64,000 nucleotides of DNA from Andrena cerasifolii (GCF_050908995.1 NC_135125.1:16021011-16085010), one strand, 5' to 3'. Positions 25,051 to 38,481 are shown, counted from the first letter of the stretch. The notes: generated from the sequence alone by a model not told the origin. Numbers and translations: made by a program.

Positions 25051-25083
25051 CCCCGCTCTCTCGAGGTCGCACGTACGTCCGTA

Positions 25084-25145
25084 TAATTCTCGTAATACGT
25101 GTAATACGGATAATACCTGTAATACCTGTGTAACGCATTACACAC
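25084..25145. repeat. Short tandem array of ~10-bp TAATAC units
   Basis: GTAATAC-type units repeat about five times at ten-base spacing (GTAATACGTG, TAATACGGA, TAATACCTG, TAATACCTG), directly after the polypurine tract. Confidence 0.6.
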
Positions 25146-25832
25146 CAGCGTAGACCGGCTCCGAACGACCGGTCGCCGCCACCACCTCGTCCTTGCCAGC
25201 CCGCGACTTTCTTTCGAAGACGCGGCGAACGAGCCGCACCGCCGATTAGGAGGCCCCCCGAGTCCGATTCCAGGCAGCCGTTTCGATTTTCCCGTCCGCG
25301 ATCCTCTCCGCGCCGGGCGCCCCACGATTTATGGGGCTCCGTCCGACTAATGGGATCCGCGGAACGACAGCGGTGTCCTTGGTGACGCGCACCAGCAGGA
25401 TTCAGGACGATAGGGAGGCCGGGGCTGCTCCACCGTCGAACCTTGCGCCGAGCGAACTGTGCCAATGACGCCACTCCAACTGACCATGAACGTTTCGAGG
25501 TAGTAAAGTTGGTAGAGTTAACGCGAATGGGGATAGACAGCGAAGTATGCTTTCTCTGTGCAATTTGGTACTCGGAGCAGGCAGAGAAATCGTGTCTGGA
25601 AGTGAACGGAACTGTTGTTTAACAGGGGTAGTTTGGCGCAGAAGGTGGCCCCTTCTGATCCGTCCACTGCAACAGGTTGCATAAGCGTCGCGGTCCTGAG
25701 AGAAGCAGGGAAAACTGACGGTGGTGCAAGCTACAGGTTGTACCCCGTTCTCGGTGGAATCGGAGTCATTGAACGACTCGAAGGCTACACCTGCCTCGAA
25801 TGAGAAGCAAAAAAGTCCCCCGGGCTTCCCGA

Positions 25833-26083
25833 GTGATGGGACTGATACCGTATCGATACATATCGGTACCGTTCAACAAATTTCGATCTGGTATTGATAC
25901 ATATCAATAATCAACGGTATCAAAAGGAATCGATACTTCTTTGATACTTACATATACGAATGTGTCGATACCCGTTTGACGCCTACGCGAAAATATCGAT
26001 ACCTGTTTCATACCTACGCGTAATTCATTTAGTATCGACTGAAGAAGACTCGGTATCGATAATTCATACCAAGTACCTAAAAA
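25833..26083 (+). repeat. GTATCGATAC-rich dispersed repeat, copy 1
   Basis: Starts GTGATGGGACTG and ends TACCAAGTACCTAAAA. The same start and a nearly identical end occur at 59,829-60,061 in the same orientation. In between, variants of the palindrome GTATCGATAC recur roughly every 20-30 bases. There is no coding capacity. It is probably a non-autonomous element; the TGGGACTG-style start and internal palindromes recall hAT-derived MITEs, but that is inference. Confidence 0.65.
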
Positions 26084-26161
26084 CCGTTAACGCGACAAAA
26101 CTAAAATTAATAGTATAGTATACACTTTTAATTCCACCCCTCACTTTTCACTTCTATTCTA

Positions 26162-26262
26162 TTTTCTATGTATTTCTATTTTCATTTTCGTTCTCATTTT
26201 CATTTTCTTTTTCATTTTCATTCTCATTTTCATTCTCATCTTCATTTCCATTTTCATTGTAC
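26162..26262. repeat. CATTTT/CATTCT hexamer low-complexity array
   Basis: About 100 bases of tandem CATTTT, CATTCT and CATTTC hexamers. It makes a spurious Phe/His-rich frame (26,168-26,359). Confidence 0.8.
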
Positions 26263-29200
26263 GTTTTTCGTTTCTCATTACTCATTCTTCACCTCTATTT
26301 TTTTTTCATTTTTTCCTTGCTATATAATGGGTTCTAACCCGTTTATGATTAATAAATAAATGCACTGATCACGACCGATTTCTGCCCGAACTGAAGAAAG
26401 GGGCATCCTTTGCTGGAGCCAAGATTTTTCACCCCTCGATACGCTGCGATGTATGAATTATGATATCGTTGGCAGGGTACGAAACACGGCCCCACTGTTC
26501 ACTTATCGCCCGACGAAACCCGCGCTGTCGCGGGAAAAGTGGAGGGCCGGGGAATGGAGGAAGGAAGAGGAGAATCCCTGCGGATTCCTCCGCTTCGGAC
26601 CACTTCGCCAGAGGCTACGAGTTTCTCGAGCTATTTTCAGCTGACGTCCCTCCTTCTTTTCTCCCCCGGGCGAGTAGTCTACCATATTTCTTTGGTACCA
26701 GCAACGAGCAGCCGGCAGGAGCGAGAGACCGACGGCTCCAGCAACAGCGACACCATCCGCAACAGGAAAGCGACGCTGGTGTGAGACCGATACACGCTGC
26801 AACTCGCCAGAGGAGAGGAGACGGAGAGGAGTTGCCGTTCAGGTTTTGCTACAGGGGATCGTTAAGATAATCGCTGCTATCCTCATCCTAACTTAGCCTT
26901 AGCCGATGTATCTTCCACTCGGCTCTCAACCCCCTTCGCGCCTCCACCCTCGCTCCACCCTGTCCTCTTTCCCCTCCACGGCTGTCCGCCCTTTTTTATT
27001 TACCAGGCCCTGTGTTTCCTTCGTCGTTCCCTGCCCCATCGCCGTCGCCTCGATACACGATCTCGCCGTAGGAGAACCGATGTTCTAATCCTTGCAGGAG
27101 AGCTCCGACCATTCCCGAGAAATGGCCACAGAGGCTGCGGAATCGTTAGTTTCTAGAGCTCCAGCTGGACCTGCTTTATCTCCAGTTTTCCAAGCGAACT
27201 GGCCATTCCGGTCGAACCGGGATCGTTGAAGAGGTATATTGAAACAGCGAGATGGAAGGCAGGAGCGCGCTCCGAGCGGCGAGATAAGCGGCGGGCAATA
27301 TAAGAGACGCGTCTTCATTTTACCCGCGTGCTCTCTCGATTGTAACGCTGGATGAGATATGGACAAAGAGAGCCGCGGCTGGCAATTTACGATTTATATC
27401 GCCTGCGTCTCTGCTGATCGGCGATACAAAAGGAAAGGGGGCGGAAGAAGGGGGGCCAGGAGAGATGTCATGACGAGCACACTGAATGCCTCTCGCGAGA
27501 GGAATCTTTACGACACTCGCGCAATTTTTACCGGCTCCTTTCTTCGTCCCGCGGCTGAGCGACCACGGTGCGCGTGACTCCTGCGTGTAGTGTTAAAAAT
27601 AAATGAAAGAAACGCTCGATAAGGATCTCGCGATGCCGCTACACCCACCCGGCGCGCCTCTGGAACTGCGCTGCCGCGGCCGAGGATCGTACGAAAGGAT
27701 TAAAATTAATCACGTATCGCGGTTGCTCGCGCGGCGCGAGGGGTCATTCGTGCCTTCCCACTGCGGAGACCGCGAAAAGAAGGGAAAAATGAAATAAAGG
27801 AGAAGAGAAAGACGACGATGAGCCGGCGTTAAACGAAAGAACAATTACATCGCCGGGAGAGGATAAGAGGAGACAGACCTTGGGCTCCTTGCGAGATAAT
27901 GATAATGTTACACGATCCGCGCCATAATGTCGTGTAATGCCCGCGACACGACGCGCATTGCACGAACGCGACACGGCCATTTGCGCGGTCGCTTCTAAAA
28001 CTGGGAGCCGCGAGGAGGAATATCAGCCGACTGCTGGGATCCTCCTCCCTTTCCCGTTCTCTTCTTGGCCGATACGGAATTGGAGCGGCTCCGTCCGATG
28101 GTAATTGCCCTGTCGCGGGAAAGGACGGCCCGGCGACGAAACCTGGCAACGAGCAGAGGAAGCCAGAGAAAAGGGAGGCAGGTAGCCGCTGTCAGGATGT
28201 GCCCGGAGAGGCCTGTCATTTTCGCTGCACTCGTCACCGCCGTTTCGTAATTACATTCGCGCTCGAGCTGATGGAAAAACGGCCATCGAGAAGGGAAACG
28301 AGCTAGCGGAGCCCTCGCTGGTCAACTTCTATTCCCATTCGTTCACGACTTTGTCGACGCTTTTAATGGTCATTTATAGCGACGTGGCGATGAGTGCCAA
28401 TTGGTACTATCCGATCAAGTGTTTCTGCTTTGTCAAACGTCTTCAAACTCCCCAGCAAACGAAGCAGTGGAGGCTCCTGAGAGACGAGGGTAGCAGCTCC
28501 CAAGTCAACATCATCCAGCGCCGTTAATCCCTCAATTAATTACCGAAACGACCGCGTTCCTTGTAGCCTGCCACCGTCTGCAACCCTGTTGCACCTCGAG
28601 CACCTCCTGCTGGACGATCGCCGGCCAGAACCGGATCGTGTTTGGGATAAAATTAGAAGTCAAGAAGAGCCAAGGACGGGCATGGCTGCCTAAATAAATC
28701 TTCTGTTCGCCCTTTCTCCCTGGGCCCTGCCACCTTCGCGCGAATCGCTTCTACTCCCACCCTCGTCCTCCTCCTAAGTAGTGAATTTGATACTTCGAAG
28801 TATCTCCAGTCAATTGAAACAGGTGAAGCATTCTCTTCACCAAATTGATAACCAATCGGAGGATGAAAGTCGCGATGAAGCTCGATATATTCACCCTTCG
28901 GAGATCTTGGAAATCGATTTTTTTTATCTCATTTTTCGAATGTTCAACTTTTTAAGAATACGTGATATCTTGTATCTCGTATCTCGAAAAGTTACGATCC
29001 GATTGAATTGATACTTTTTTTATTTTGAAGAATACACTTCTACGCAGTGGAGAAAACTGACATTTTAAAAGTTTCGAAAAACTGTATTTTTCAAAGGCGT
29101 TGAACGGACGAAAAACACAGGGGAAAGTGATTTCAACATTCAAGTGTCGTTATTTTGTCCAAAAATGACACTTTGTGTAATTTTTAAACTTACGTCCACT

Positions 29201-32200
29201 AGGGAACATCATGCCCTTTAATGATCTGGCATGAAATTCATATTTCAGACTAACGCTTTAGGTGCTACAAGTCCCACCGGTTTGGATGAATCTTTTGCCA
29301 TCTCCACTTCAACGAATCCCCAGTGCCATTTGCAATGATTAATTACAGAAAAAAATATGTTTCTATAGTTCAAGATATCCTTAATGCAAACGTCCCATTA
29401 AATTATCTGTGGTAGTTTTCCTTTAATTAATTCCCGAAGATCACCTATTTGCATAGGCTTCGGACCAGATCATCCCCTTAAGATAAAGCTGACAATGTTT
29501 CAAGCACACGCTGTACTATTTCCAGTCACGTTATTGATCTGCTAGCAATTTCTTTGCACTTACGAGCACATTTCGTTCGAATTGCTTCCTACCTGTTGGA
29601 GGGAAGAGAAGGGTTAAGAAGACGTCCGAAGACACGCTTCCATGTATTCCAGTGCACGATAGTATAAAGTGCGGTATGGTTACGTAACTACTAATTTTAA
29701 AGAGCACACATTTTTTCTTCCATATTCATCCTCGATCATTCCGAATGTCGGCACACTCGCGATTTTTCACAGTCGAGTACCTACGCCAAGGACGTCGCAG
29801 AAGCGCACTTAAAACTGGGGACATCGTTAGGCGGAATGCAAAAAAATCAGGCACGTGGAGTATTCAGTTAGTTGGAAATTCTTGGGAAATTATAGGTTCG
29901 TTGGTTCACGGAGGGCCGTAAAGTTAAGCGGAATAACAAGGGCTTTAGGTACCTTCGATTCCTGCGGGAGACTCGCAAGTTTCCTACGCGCGTACATCTT
30001 TGTTCTTTTATGATCGACACACTGTTGCAAGGTATACAATTTTTCTTCGTAATCCGATCGATTTTATGACTTCCATTCAGGAGTGAATCATGCTCGTTAT
30101 ATTCAACAGATGCAAGGTTTACGGTCAGCGAGCAGAATGGAATGTTTGTTCTTTCTTGAAATAATTAACGAGCAACGACTGTTCAATTTTCAGTAATTGC
30201 ACCGCTGAAAAAAAAGTCTAGCGTTCCTGGTTGCTCTGGAAGGATAGGTACAGCGTTTTCCGTCGCAATCAATTACTCCATTTTCTCCCTCCAGTTGCTC
30301 GAGCACCGTGCAAATCGCAAGATTTCTTACTGTTAGTAGATTTCCATTCGCGTGATTCTCTTTGAACTTCGACTCGAGCTTAAGCAAAATCGCGACAACG
30401 CAGAAAATAAATTGTTACCTGTGCAGGTATCTAGAGCTCGGCTCGTCCGTGCGTTGCATAACGGTTGAAAGAAACGCACGAGGATATTTTTAAGGCTGCT
30501 CGAGCCTGTGATTCACGTTCCCTGTTATCATCAGGAAGCCAAGAAGAGCACGAACGACCAAGCAAAGGACGCGCGTTCGTCCAAATACGATAATTCGTAA
30601 TTTCGGCGTACGAACCGTGAATCTGAGATTCGGCGCGCGACCGGAATCCCAAACGGCCCTCCGCTTGTACATTCGGATACCCAGAGCATGAAGCGCGCGG
30701 TCGATGTAGTATCGATAACTGGGAGTACGTCGTTCGACTTTAAAAGTACAAGGAACAATCGCCAGGAATTCGTATCCCGCGAGCAGCATTGCTTCGGTTT
30801 ATCTCCGTCGAGATAAGGAATAAGGTTAATTGCTGTATTCTTGATTTCTCAATCAAGATGGAATTGTTCGTATGCCCGCGAATGAATCAGTCATCGTCCT
30901 TCGCGTCCAGTTCGAAGGAAGGATATCTTCTACACAGAAGAATATCGCCCGGTATTCTAATAAAATTAAAGAACGCGCACGCGTGTCGCTCCGAATATCA
31001 ATTACCATCATCGCGGCTAGACAGAGTATAAAGAAAGAGAAGTATCTATCTTGAACCGCTGAATGGAAGAGATCATAATTATGATGGTATCATTTTATGA
31101 GCCACGTAGCCTAGAAACTCGCTTCGTATTCTTCCACAGCGCAACTTACGCTTGGAAGAATAACTGAAAGCGTACTGAAGACGACGAGGAATAGAACGTC
31201 AATAGAGTAGTTGAAAAAGAACGTCCCTTCGCAAGCCAAGGTTGCTAGGAAGATTCCTAGGGACCACGATCTCTGCATAAACTAATTGCTAACTGGTTAC
31301 GTAGTTCTGTGACACTTGGAATTAATATTAGTTTCGTCAGACACCCGTTAAGATGAAATTCTATTAGCTCTGCGGGCACATCCGTTGGACGGATCCTTGA
31401 GCGAAGAAGTTCGCAGGGGAATAGGGGACAGGGAAGTCCTGCAGTCGAAGGAATAGCTGACAGGAAGATTGCAGTGTCGGCGGCCCCTAGGAAAATGAGA
31501 AATCCGCGGTTTCCACGCTCCGGAATCGTGGTCTATTTTAAGGCCCCGCGATCTCTAGAATTACCTGAGCGTCCCAGGTGCTTCTCGGCGCATGTAAAAA
31601 CCTTGATTTTTCGCCAGGAGCAACATAGACGAGGATCGAGCTCCTAACGGTACGTAACGGTTAGGAATCGCCGGTTGTAAAGTAGTCGTTTCCTCGGCAG
31701 CTGCCACGGGGATCCAGGAAGAGCGTGGATATGAACGACGGCACCGAACGATACCACCGAGAAGACGGCGCGTAATAACGTTCGTCATTACGCCTTTTCC
31801 TGCAGGCGCTGTACTATTCCTGGCGAACGGAGCCGCAGGGGCCCGCAGGACCAGTAATCGAATTCCTAGCCCGATCCTCGCCAGAGGCCTCCTTCGCGAC
31901 CAACAGGATCGCGCATTTTCAGCACGGTGTATAACATACACCAAATGGTCCAAATAATCGATTTTTCGAATAAAGAATTTGTAGAAGCTGCGATATCAAA
32001 GGAAGGTCAATTCTATGGCTCCAGAATGAACGATTTTCTGTATATTAAAAAAAAAAATTGAATGAAACTTGCCACGAATATTTCTCACATCAATATCTAG
32101 TCCTTATCATACGCATTTTTTTTTTAATAGCCAGAGTTTGGTTTTAGTCGTTAAAAGACTGATGAAATGTGCCTGAGAGATTGCGTTAAGGTTCAATATC

Positions 32201-32251
32201 TCGTATTTTTGGTAATAATGGAAATTTTAAAAATAGCGTATTATAAAGACT
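26263..32251. other. No supported gene
   Basis: Roughly 6 kb with only short, mutually overlapping frames. The sequence turns from CpG-rich (to about 28.7 kb) to AT-rich. I recognise no conserved peptide or RNA fold. Confidence 0.5.
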
Positions 32252-32425
32252 ACACTGCGTTCCATATAAGAGTGTACCAACGCCTCTACCGATTTGCGAC
32301 CGATTTGCGCAGCTCCCACGGATCTGACACACGCGATTGGTCGTAGCACTTTCCCTGCCGGTTTATTACCAATCAACAGTGTATCCCTGCGCGAAACGAG
32401 TATGCTCTAATGTGGAACGCAGTGT
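32252..32425. mobile_element. 174-bp MITE with ~21-bp TIRs
   Basis: The left end ACACTGCGTTCCATATAAG and the reverse complement of the right end ACACTGCGTTCCACATTAG match at all but two positions. There is no reading frame inside. The target-site duplication is unclear. Confidence 0.6.
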
Positions 32426-33832
32426 TGTAGTTTCTGTTACATGCTTTAAGGGACATTTTTCTTTTTTTTGAATAACACCCAGAGGAGATATTTCTTGCAC
32501 CGCAAACTCGTTACGTGACGACCCTGCTTTGTTCAACAGAAGCTACACGACGAACAAGACGAATTACCATTTTTTTTTTAAATATTCTTTAAATCATAAA
32601 ATTTCTTACAAGTAAATAAAATCGTAAAGTCCCCTCGTTTCACGGTCCTAGGTGTATGTAACCCCTTAACGATTCTCCGAGAGCTGATCGATTCGTGTGC
32701 ACGTGGGATCTTCATCGAAATTTGTTAATTGGTACCTACGTTGAAACAGGGATCAGTGATTTTCACTGGTATATACCTGGAATAGTTTCCGGGGGGACAG
32801 ATGGTCCCAGTTGCGATTAGATTCATAATGGATGAGTTGATGGTGTTTATGGGATCTTTGAACCATTCACTAGCCGCACCGAATGTATTTTCTCAGTAAT
32901 TAGAAGCTACTTGTTTTCGATAGTTAAGCAGAAGCCACGCATGGGCTAACTTGCACTGTAACTTAATTACGATTACCGTTCGCTGAACATTCAGACTGTA
33001 GATTCTATCGAAACGTTAATGAAATTAGGTGATACTACAAGTTTCTGCTACCACTACTTCAATTCTTTCTCACTGATACTCTGACCAGGTAGATACTATC
33101 ATCCTCGTAACATTAATTAGAAACTTGTCGACTCTCATCCAACATCAGAAACCGACACTTAATTATTATCCCCAAGAAACGAAGCTCATGATTGATTTCG
33201 TTGGAATGAATGCTTATCAGGATAATCAACGTACTTAATAACGCGGCGACCGACGATCGCCTTATTAGCATCGCCGCAGACAATATCGTAAAATGGAGAT
33301 TTATGGAAATTCATCGGACGATGCACAGAAGGAAATTGGATTTCACTGAAAACACGAAATGGCAAGCGAAGTCTGCGTCAACTTTATCATTCATCTAAAT
33401 CTTACGCAACTCTTGGATCGTATCGATAATTACGTCTGGAAAGTGTCATCGAGCTTCGAAGCTGACGGGTAGCATACCCCGCGATAAATATTGCAATTAT
33501 ACTGTTGGATGCAGAAGTCAGTTTCGAGAAAAGTTAGATATTTTTTATACATAGTGAAGTTGTTGAAAACTGTCTATAATATTTCAAAATTTGATATATC
33601 TCCTTTCTAGTTTCATTATTGCAATCGGAATTACGTAATAAATTAATCAGTAAAATTAATTTTAACTATAGCCATCTCAGGCACTCCTTGCATAAAACGG
33701 AGAAATATATTATCCTTTATTATTCATTTAATATTTGCATAATATTTGAAAAAATATAGTCACAAAAATAGTCATAGATCATGTCATGTTCAGGTCGATG
33801 TATGTTTGGCTTACAACAGAACATCCCGAACC
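32426..33832. other. No supported gene
   Basis: AT-rich sequence with homopolymer runs. Nothing recognised. Confidence 0.5.
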
Positions 33833-34236
33833 CGGAAATTCAAAAAATTCTGAACCTTTGTGAATATGTAGGGAATTTCCTCCTGATTACAACGCAATTT
33901 TGGTTTGCTGCCCAAATTCACTCTAATGGGGTGTAATTGACCTCTGAAAAATCGGTTATTTTCCAATTTTGTGTGATAACTCGGGAACTGTAAAATATTT
34001 TTTTTACCAAATGATAGATCTAATTAAAATAAGTAACTTTTGTCTTGAAACTTTTTTTCTATCTCTCACAGTTCGCGAGTTATAACACAAAATCGGAAAA
34101 TAGCTGAATTTTCAGGGGTTAATTTCACCCCCTTCGAGTGAGTTTGGGCAGCAAACAAAAATTTCGTTGTAATCAGGAGGAAATCCCCTACATATTGACA
34201 TAGTTTCAGAATTTTTTGAATTTTCAGGTTCGGGAT
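33833..34236. mobile_element. Foldback MITE, full copy (404 bp)
   Basis: Two long arms are inverted copies of each other. The left arm (from ATCCCGAACC at 33,833 to AATTCACTC at ~33,922) pairs with the right arm (from GAGTGAGTTTGGGCAGCA at ~34,137 to 34,236). Both arms contain the shared blocks AAATTCAAAAAATTCTGAA, TTTCCTCCTGATTACAACG and TGCTGCCCAAA. The middle also pairs with itself (GCGAGTTATAACACAAAATC against GATAACTC). A second, partial member lies at about 46,609-46,928, showing a dispersed family. Confidence 0.75.
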
Positions 34237-35553
34237 CTTCCCTTGTTAGATACCTACCAGTTAGGGTCAGTTAGCCAACATCGATTCACAAGATCTACCA
34301 TAACTCTGTCAATTTTAAACATGCAGCAATGAAATTTAGAGGGCATACGTAGAAAAGAATGTGGAATCTAATTATGCGTTTTATGGAAAAAGAGCCTGAG
34401 TGTCCAGAGGCCGCTCTTGCGCCCAACAGTACAATTTATGAATGCGAACTGTTTGATTACAGACACTTGGCTTCTCGCAGCCTCTCGCGTACCGTGGATA
34501 AGCGAAAATCGTAGAAGGCCCTGGAAGAATGTCGTCTACGCGAGGTATCGACGACCTCGCGTCGTCTGCCGACGACCTTCGCCCTGAAGAGAACCGGTCC
34601 CAGCGTCGAGATGCGTCGCGTCGCCGCGCTTGGCCAGCATTGTCCCGCGGATCTTCGCGGATCGGATCGATTCGCGATAGAAAATCGCGAGGCTCGTGGT
34701 TGGCCGGCTCCGTCCTCGTTCGCGCCAGATGCGTCTCGCACGCATCCACCGTTTACATAATGCCGCGGTTTACACGTACGCGCAGTCGTACGCCCGACAC
34801 GCGCTCGATACGAAGATGTAAAAGGCGAGAGATGACTCACGATCGGGATCGAACATCATCGAGACAATTTCCATTGACGTTGCACTAGATACGTACAGCT
34901 GAGCAATTAAAAGATTGGCCAATTATAGAATTCCTCTGGTAAGTTACTGTAGTAGGTACGAACCGACCGTGTCAATAAAAGATACTTTCAAATAAACTCT
35001 GGCCGTAACTGTTTTATCCTAATCACCGACTCCCAATGAAACTCTAAGGTAGTAAAGATAAGGACCAGGAAGCGCTGTCTCGTGTCTGGTGCCTGAGGCG
35101 AAATGTTTGGATTTCGTAGTCCGAGTCCGGGATTCTCGGCCGACGCGGACTACGTCGTCGATTTCCTAGAAATGCTTCTTCCCTTCGGCTGATTACTAGG
35201 GAAGGTCTTAGTTCGATGTCCTGGGTAGGGGTTACACTGGATCGCGCCAGTAAAATCGAATTTAATTTAACGAACTCAGCTCCACCCACGCGGAGCCTAT
35301 GTCGTCTCTAGTCCTGAGACCCTCAGCAGTCGTCTTTTAACTCATGACCAGCCAACCTCTGAACTGCCGACCAACATATCCGCGATTACCTTAGTGCTCT
35401 TGGAGTTTTATTGCTAATAGTTCCCATCGCCATTTATTTGCTGCTGGGAAGCGTGACCTGACTACAATAGTGTCAGACGCGCGACTACTTTCGTTAATTG
35501 CTTCACGAGGTATGGTCGAAGCAAGTACCAAGGGAGAGGTGAGTCTTTCTACT
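34237..35553. other. No supported gene
   Basis: Frames at 34,381-34,888 lie on both strands over a CpG-rich patch and have no domain. The rest is featureless. Confidence 0.5.
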
Positions 35554-35854
35554 AGGGCTGTAGCGAATATTCGAATAATCTAAGTTTTCGAATACTGATT
35601 CGAACACGGTGTTTGTTCCTATATTGTCTGTGCAAATTACTGTACTGCACGTACTTGTTGTAATGGGCTTGTCCCGCAAAATAAATAAATATATTATTAA
35701 TACTCGAATCCTAACCCAGACCTACTCCTTATTATTCGATTACTCCTGATTATTCGAATATTAGAAGAAATTTTTCGTCTTCGAAATTATTCAAATTATT
35801 CGAATATTCGAAGAAATTATTGATATTCGAAATCATTCGAATAATTACAGCTCT
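35554..35854. mobile_element. TTCGAA-rich element with inverted ends (hAT-like MITE)
   Basis: The left end AGGGCTGTAGCGAATATTCG and the right end (reverse complement AAGAGCTGTAATTATTCG) are imperfect inverted repeats. The ends and the right half are packed with ATTCGAAT palindromes. There is no reading frame. The end motif resembles hAT-type termini seen in insects; the class is inferred. Confidence 0.5.
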
Positions 35855-36656
35855 TCTTTCTACTTACGCGAGGGTTTCACGACTAATCTAGAGCAGTTCG
35901 AGTCCCATATCCTTACCAAATAATTACGCTAAGAAACTGATATAGCGTATACTCACTGCACAGTGCTGCGATAATTAATCTCCAGTCTCGGATCAAAAAA
36001 ACCTTTTCTATATTCGCGATCGCGACTTCGTCGGGGTTATTCTGTTCGTTGCGCAACGGCGACTTTTTATTCCGCGTAGCCTTTATACGAAGAATTTTAT
36101 TATCATTGACGCGACCCGTTAACCCCAAAGGGGCGGTCGATTTAAGCAGGAAGATTTTGTTGCGACTGGAGGTACACGTACGTGTCTTTCTCTCATTCAC
36201 CGGCAAGGATGCTCATCCTCTCAATGAGCGCAAACGAATCGTCTCGCGCGTGCCCGACATACTAAACCGCCCGAAACACGGGACTTTCGCGCCAGGCTTG
36301 CTTGCACGACGGAAGTACGCGCAGAATTTGTAACAGACCTTAACTAATTCTAATTTAGCGGCGGTGGCGTCAGGTTCGCGGAGAAGGATACATTGCCTGT
36401 CGACGAACAGCATTTTTTACCGTCCGCCTGCGCGTCCAGCGTCTTCAATTGCTTGTAATCGCGGCGCCGACGATCAGTTTCCTTATTTACGAGATATTAG
36501 CTGAAAATTCTACGTCCACTGAACATTTACTTGTTCCGTTTCCACGCGCCTAGCTTTCCTCTACTCAACGAGCGTCTCTGATCGAGATTGCTAAAAATGA
36601 ACCCAAACACTTGTAGCTCGTGTTTGGAGGAGCACCGACGTTCGCGTGGAGTAGGG

Positions 36657-36862
36657 TAAAGGATCCAATTACTGACACCTAATCACTTACTGTCACCTTA
36701 AGCTATTTTACTTAAAATAACGAATAAACAAACTATAGTGTATAATCTATAGTATAGATTATAGGTTGAATTACATAATTCTTTTTGCGTACGACTTTAA
36801 AACGTTTATTTGTTCGTTATTTTAAGTAAAATAGCTTAAGGTGACAGTAATTGGGTCCTTTA
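36657..36862. mobile_element. 206-bp inverted-repeat element
   Basis: The right arm (36,804-36,862) is the reverse complement of the left arm (36,657-36,732) across blocks such as TAAAGGA-CCAATTACTG, GTCACCTTAAGCTATTTTAC and TTAAAATAACGAATAAAC. The left arm carries an extra ~18-base insertion. The loop contains its own CTATAGT-type palindrome. It is probably a MITE. Confidence 0.7.
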
Positions 36863-38107
36863 GCCTAGACAGCGAATAAGCGAGGAGGCTAAAAACATCG
36901 CCGTCACACGAGCCAATCAACGTGTCCTAATATTTCCATCGCCGCTCTCATCGCGGTCAAACATCAAGGTCCTTTTCACGTTTATCAAGCTCGCACCGCG
37001 CTGCACACACACACTTCCGGTCAATACTGGATCATGCTGAACGGAGTGCTTTTAAAACATCGTCGTGGATCACCGTGCCGAGCGCGAAAATAAAACTGAA
37101 CACGCAGGTGTGCCGTGGGCCACTGGGGGTCTAACGTCGACGAGTGAATCGAAAACTATCCAATGTTATACGGACACAATTGGCCGGGATCGATAACGAT
37201 AACGCTGATTCGGTATTAGAATCTTGGAGCTCCGAGCAAGCTGAAAGTGACGGTACCGCCAGGTAGCTAACTATATACGTTCTGGGATGTGTAACCAGCG
37301 GTAATTAACACTTGATACGCGAGTTCGTGGCTTCAATTCACAAGATGCAGCCGCAGCTATTCCGAATTTTCAGACTCCAAGGTGCCCGAAGTACCGAGAA
37401 CGTAGTAGAGCAGAGAAACGGAACGTCAGCGGAACGCCGGGCGAAATCAAGTACGTGCCAGGAAAAGGAGCGAGCCTTCACTGTGCAACGTCTCACGAAA
37501 GTGCCCTGCGACTCGACGCGTCTCGCCGCACTGGAAATCTCAAGCGCATCGTGGAAACGGTTCGCCCGAGTGTTCCTCGAGCGTTCCTCCTCGTCGACCG
37601 ATGCGTGCAACGGCCACTCCGAGCTCCTGCCCAATTTCTGGGCCCCCGAAACGACAGGATCTTCCACTGAAAGCGAATTTTACCAGAGCGTGGAAGATGC
37701 GGACGGCTAGCCGTCACCGTGGAACCCTAACCATCCGCAAAAGCCTCCGAAGGGCTGCGCTCCCGTAACAGGTCCTCTCTCGATACGGGTCCGAATCGAT
37801 ACTTGAAAATCTCGGGAGGATCGCGGCCCCCGGCTCGTTTTGCTCCTGCCGGGTGGACGGCGCAGCGTGGGCCGCGGCTAGAGAGGCATCGACGGCGAAC
37901 AGGCCAGGGAACGGTGGCCAATGGAGGAAGAAGGAAAATCGCGGCGGGGAGCGGGCGCGGGACAGGAGGACAGCGGTAGGGCGAACAAGGTGGGCGGAAG
38001 AGAGACGAGAGAAGAGCAAAAGAGGGGCCCCTCGGCGATGACGGGTGAAGAGGGTCGGGGCCCCCTATACGATCCTGGCGGTGCTGCCAGGCTGGTGGGT
38101 AAATGGG
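36863..38107. other. No supported gene; upstream of a predicted promoter
   Basis: A 132-residue frame at 37,312-37,710 (+) is the longest on its strand, but it overlaps frames on the other strand and has no recognisable motif. I do not call it. Confidence 0.45.
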
Positions 38108-38115
38108 TATATAAG
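38108..38115 (+). promoter_or_regulatory. TATA box, probable promoter of the 42-kb secreted-protein gene
   Basis: TATATAAG sits in a GC-rich setting (GGGTATATAAGCGGGGCC). A CCAGC initiator-like sequence follows about 26 bases downstream at 38,134. A good splice donor (AAAAAGAC|GTGAGT) lies at 38,481. The first coding exon at 42,114 is preceded by a splice acceptor, so an upstream non-coding exon must exist. This is the best candidate I see. Confidence 0.4.
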
Positions 38116-38133
38116 CGGGGCCCCGGCGATTCC

Positions 38134-38481
38134 AGCTCGACACACGACCCAACCTTCACATCCCGATCACCGACTGAACGAACGGGTTCCCCCGGCGAAA
38201 CGAGCCTAAACCGCACGCGCGCGAAATAAAACAAGAGAGTGGAGGGAAACGCTCGTGCATCTATTCTACTTGACTCTCAACTGTCTGGGCTGTTTTCCAT
38301 CGAGTTTCCAAACCATTCAGCTGGGACGCACGCAACGAAACGGTTCCAGAGACTTTAAACTGCCCCCCCGGGTCCGAGTTTAACCGGTGAGAGAGTATCT
38401 CCGCAAGCAGCGGCCAAAGCAACAGTCCAGGAGCACCGAAGTCGACGAGCAGTTCGGTACCGCTGGAGGAGAGAAAAAGAC
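38134..38481 (+). other. Predicted 5' untranslated exon
   Basis: Runs from the initiator-like site to the donor GTGAGT at 38,482. Pairing it with the acceptor ending at 42,105 gives a 3.6-kb leader intron. This is inference, with no transcript evidence. Confidence 0.3.

Noticed and set aside
24429..25474. Two overlapping 298- and 318-residue minus frames
   Set aside because: Product of the polypurine tract; pyrimidine-rich sequence has few stops. Two frames are open at once and neither has a motif.
37312..37710. 132-residue + frame
   Set aside because: Plausible composition but no homology recognised, overlapped by other frames, no promoter or splice support. Left uncalled.
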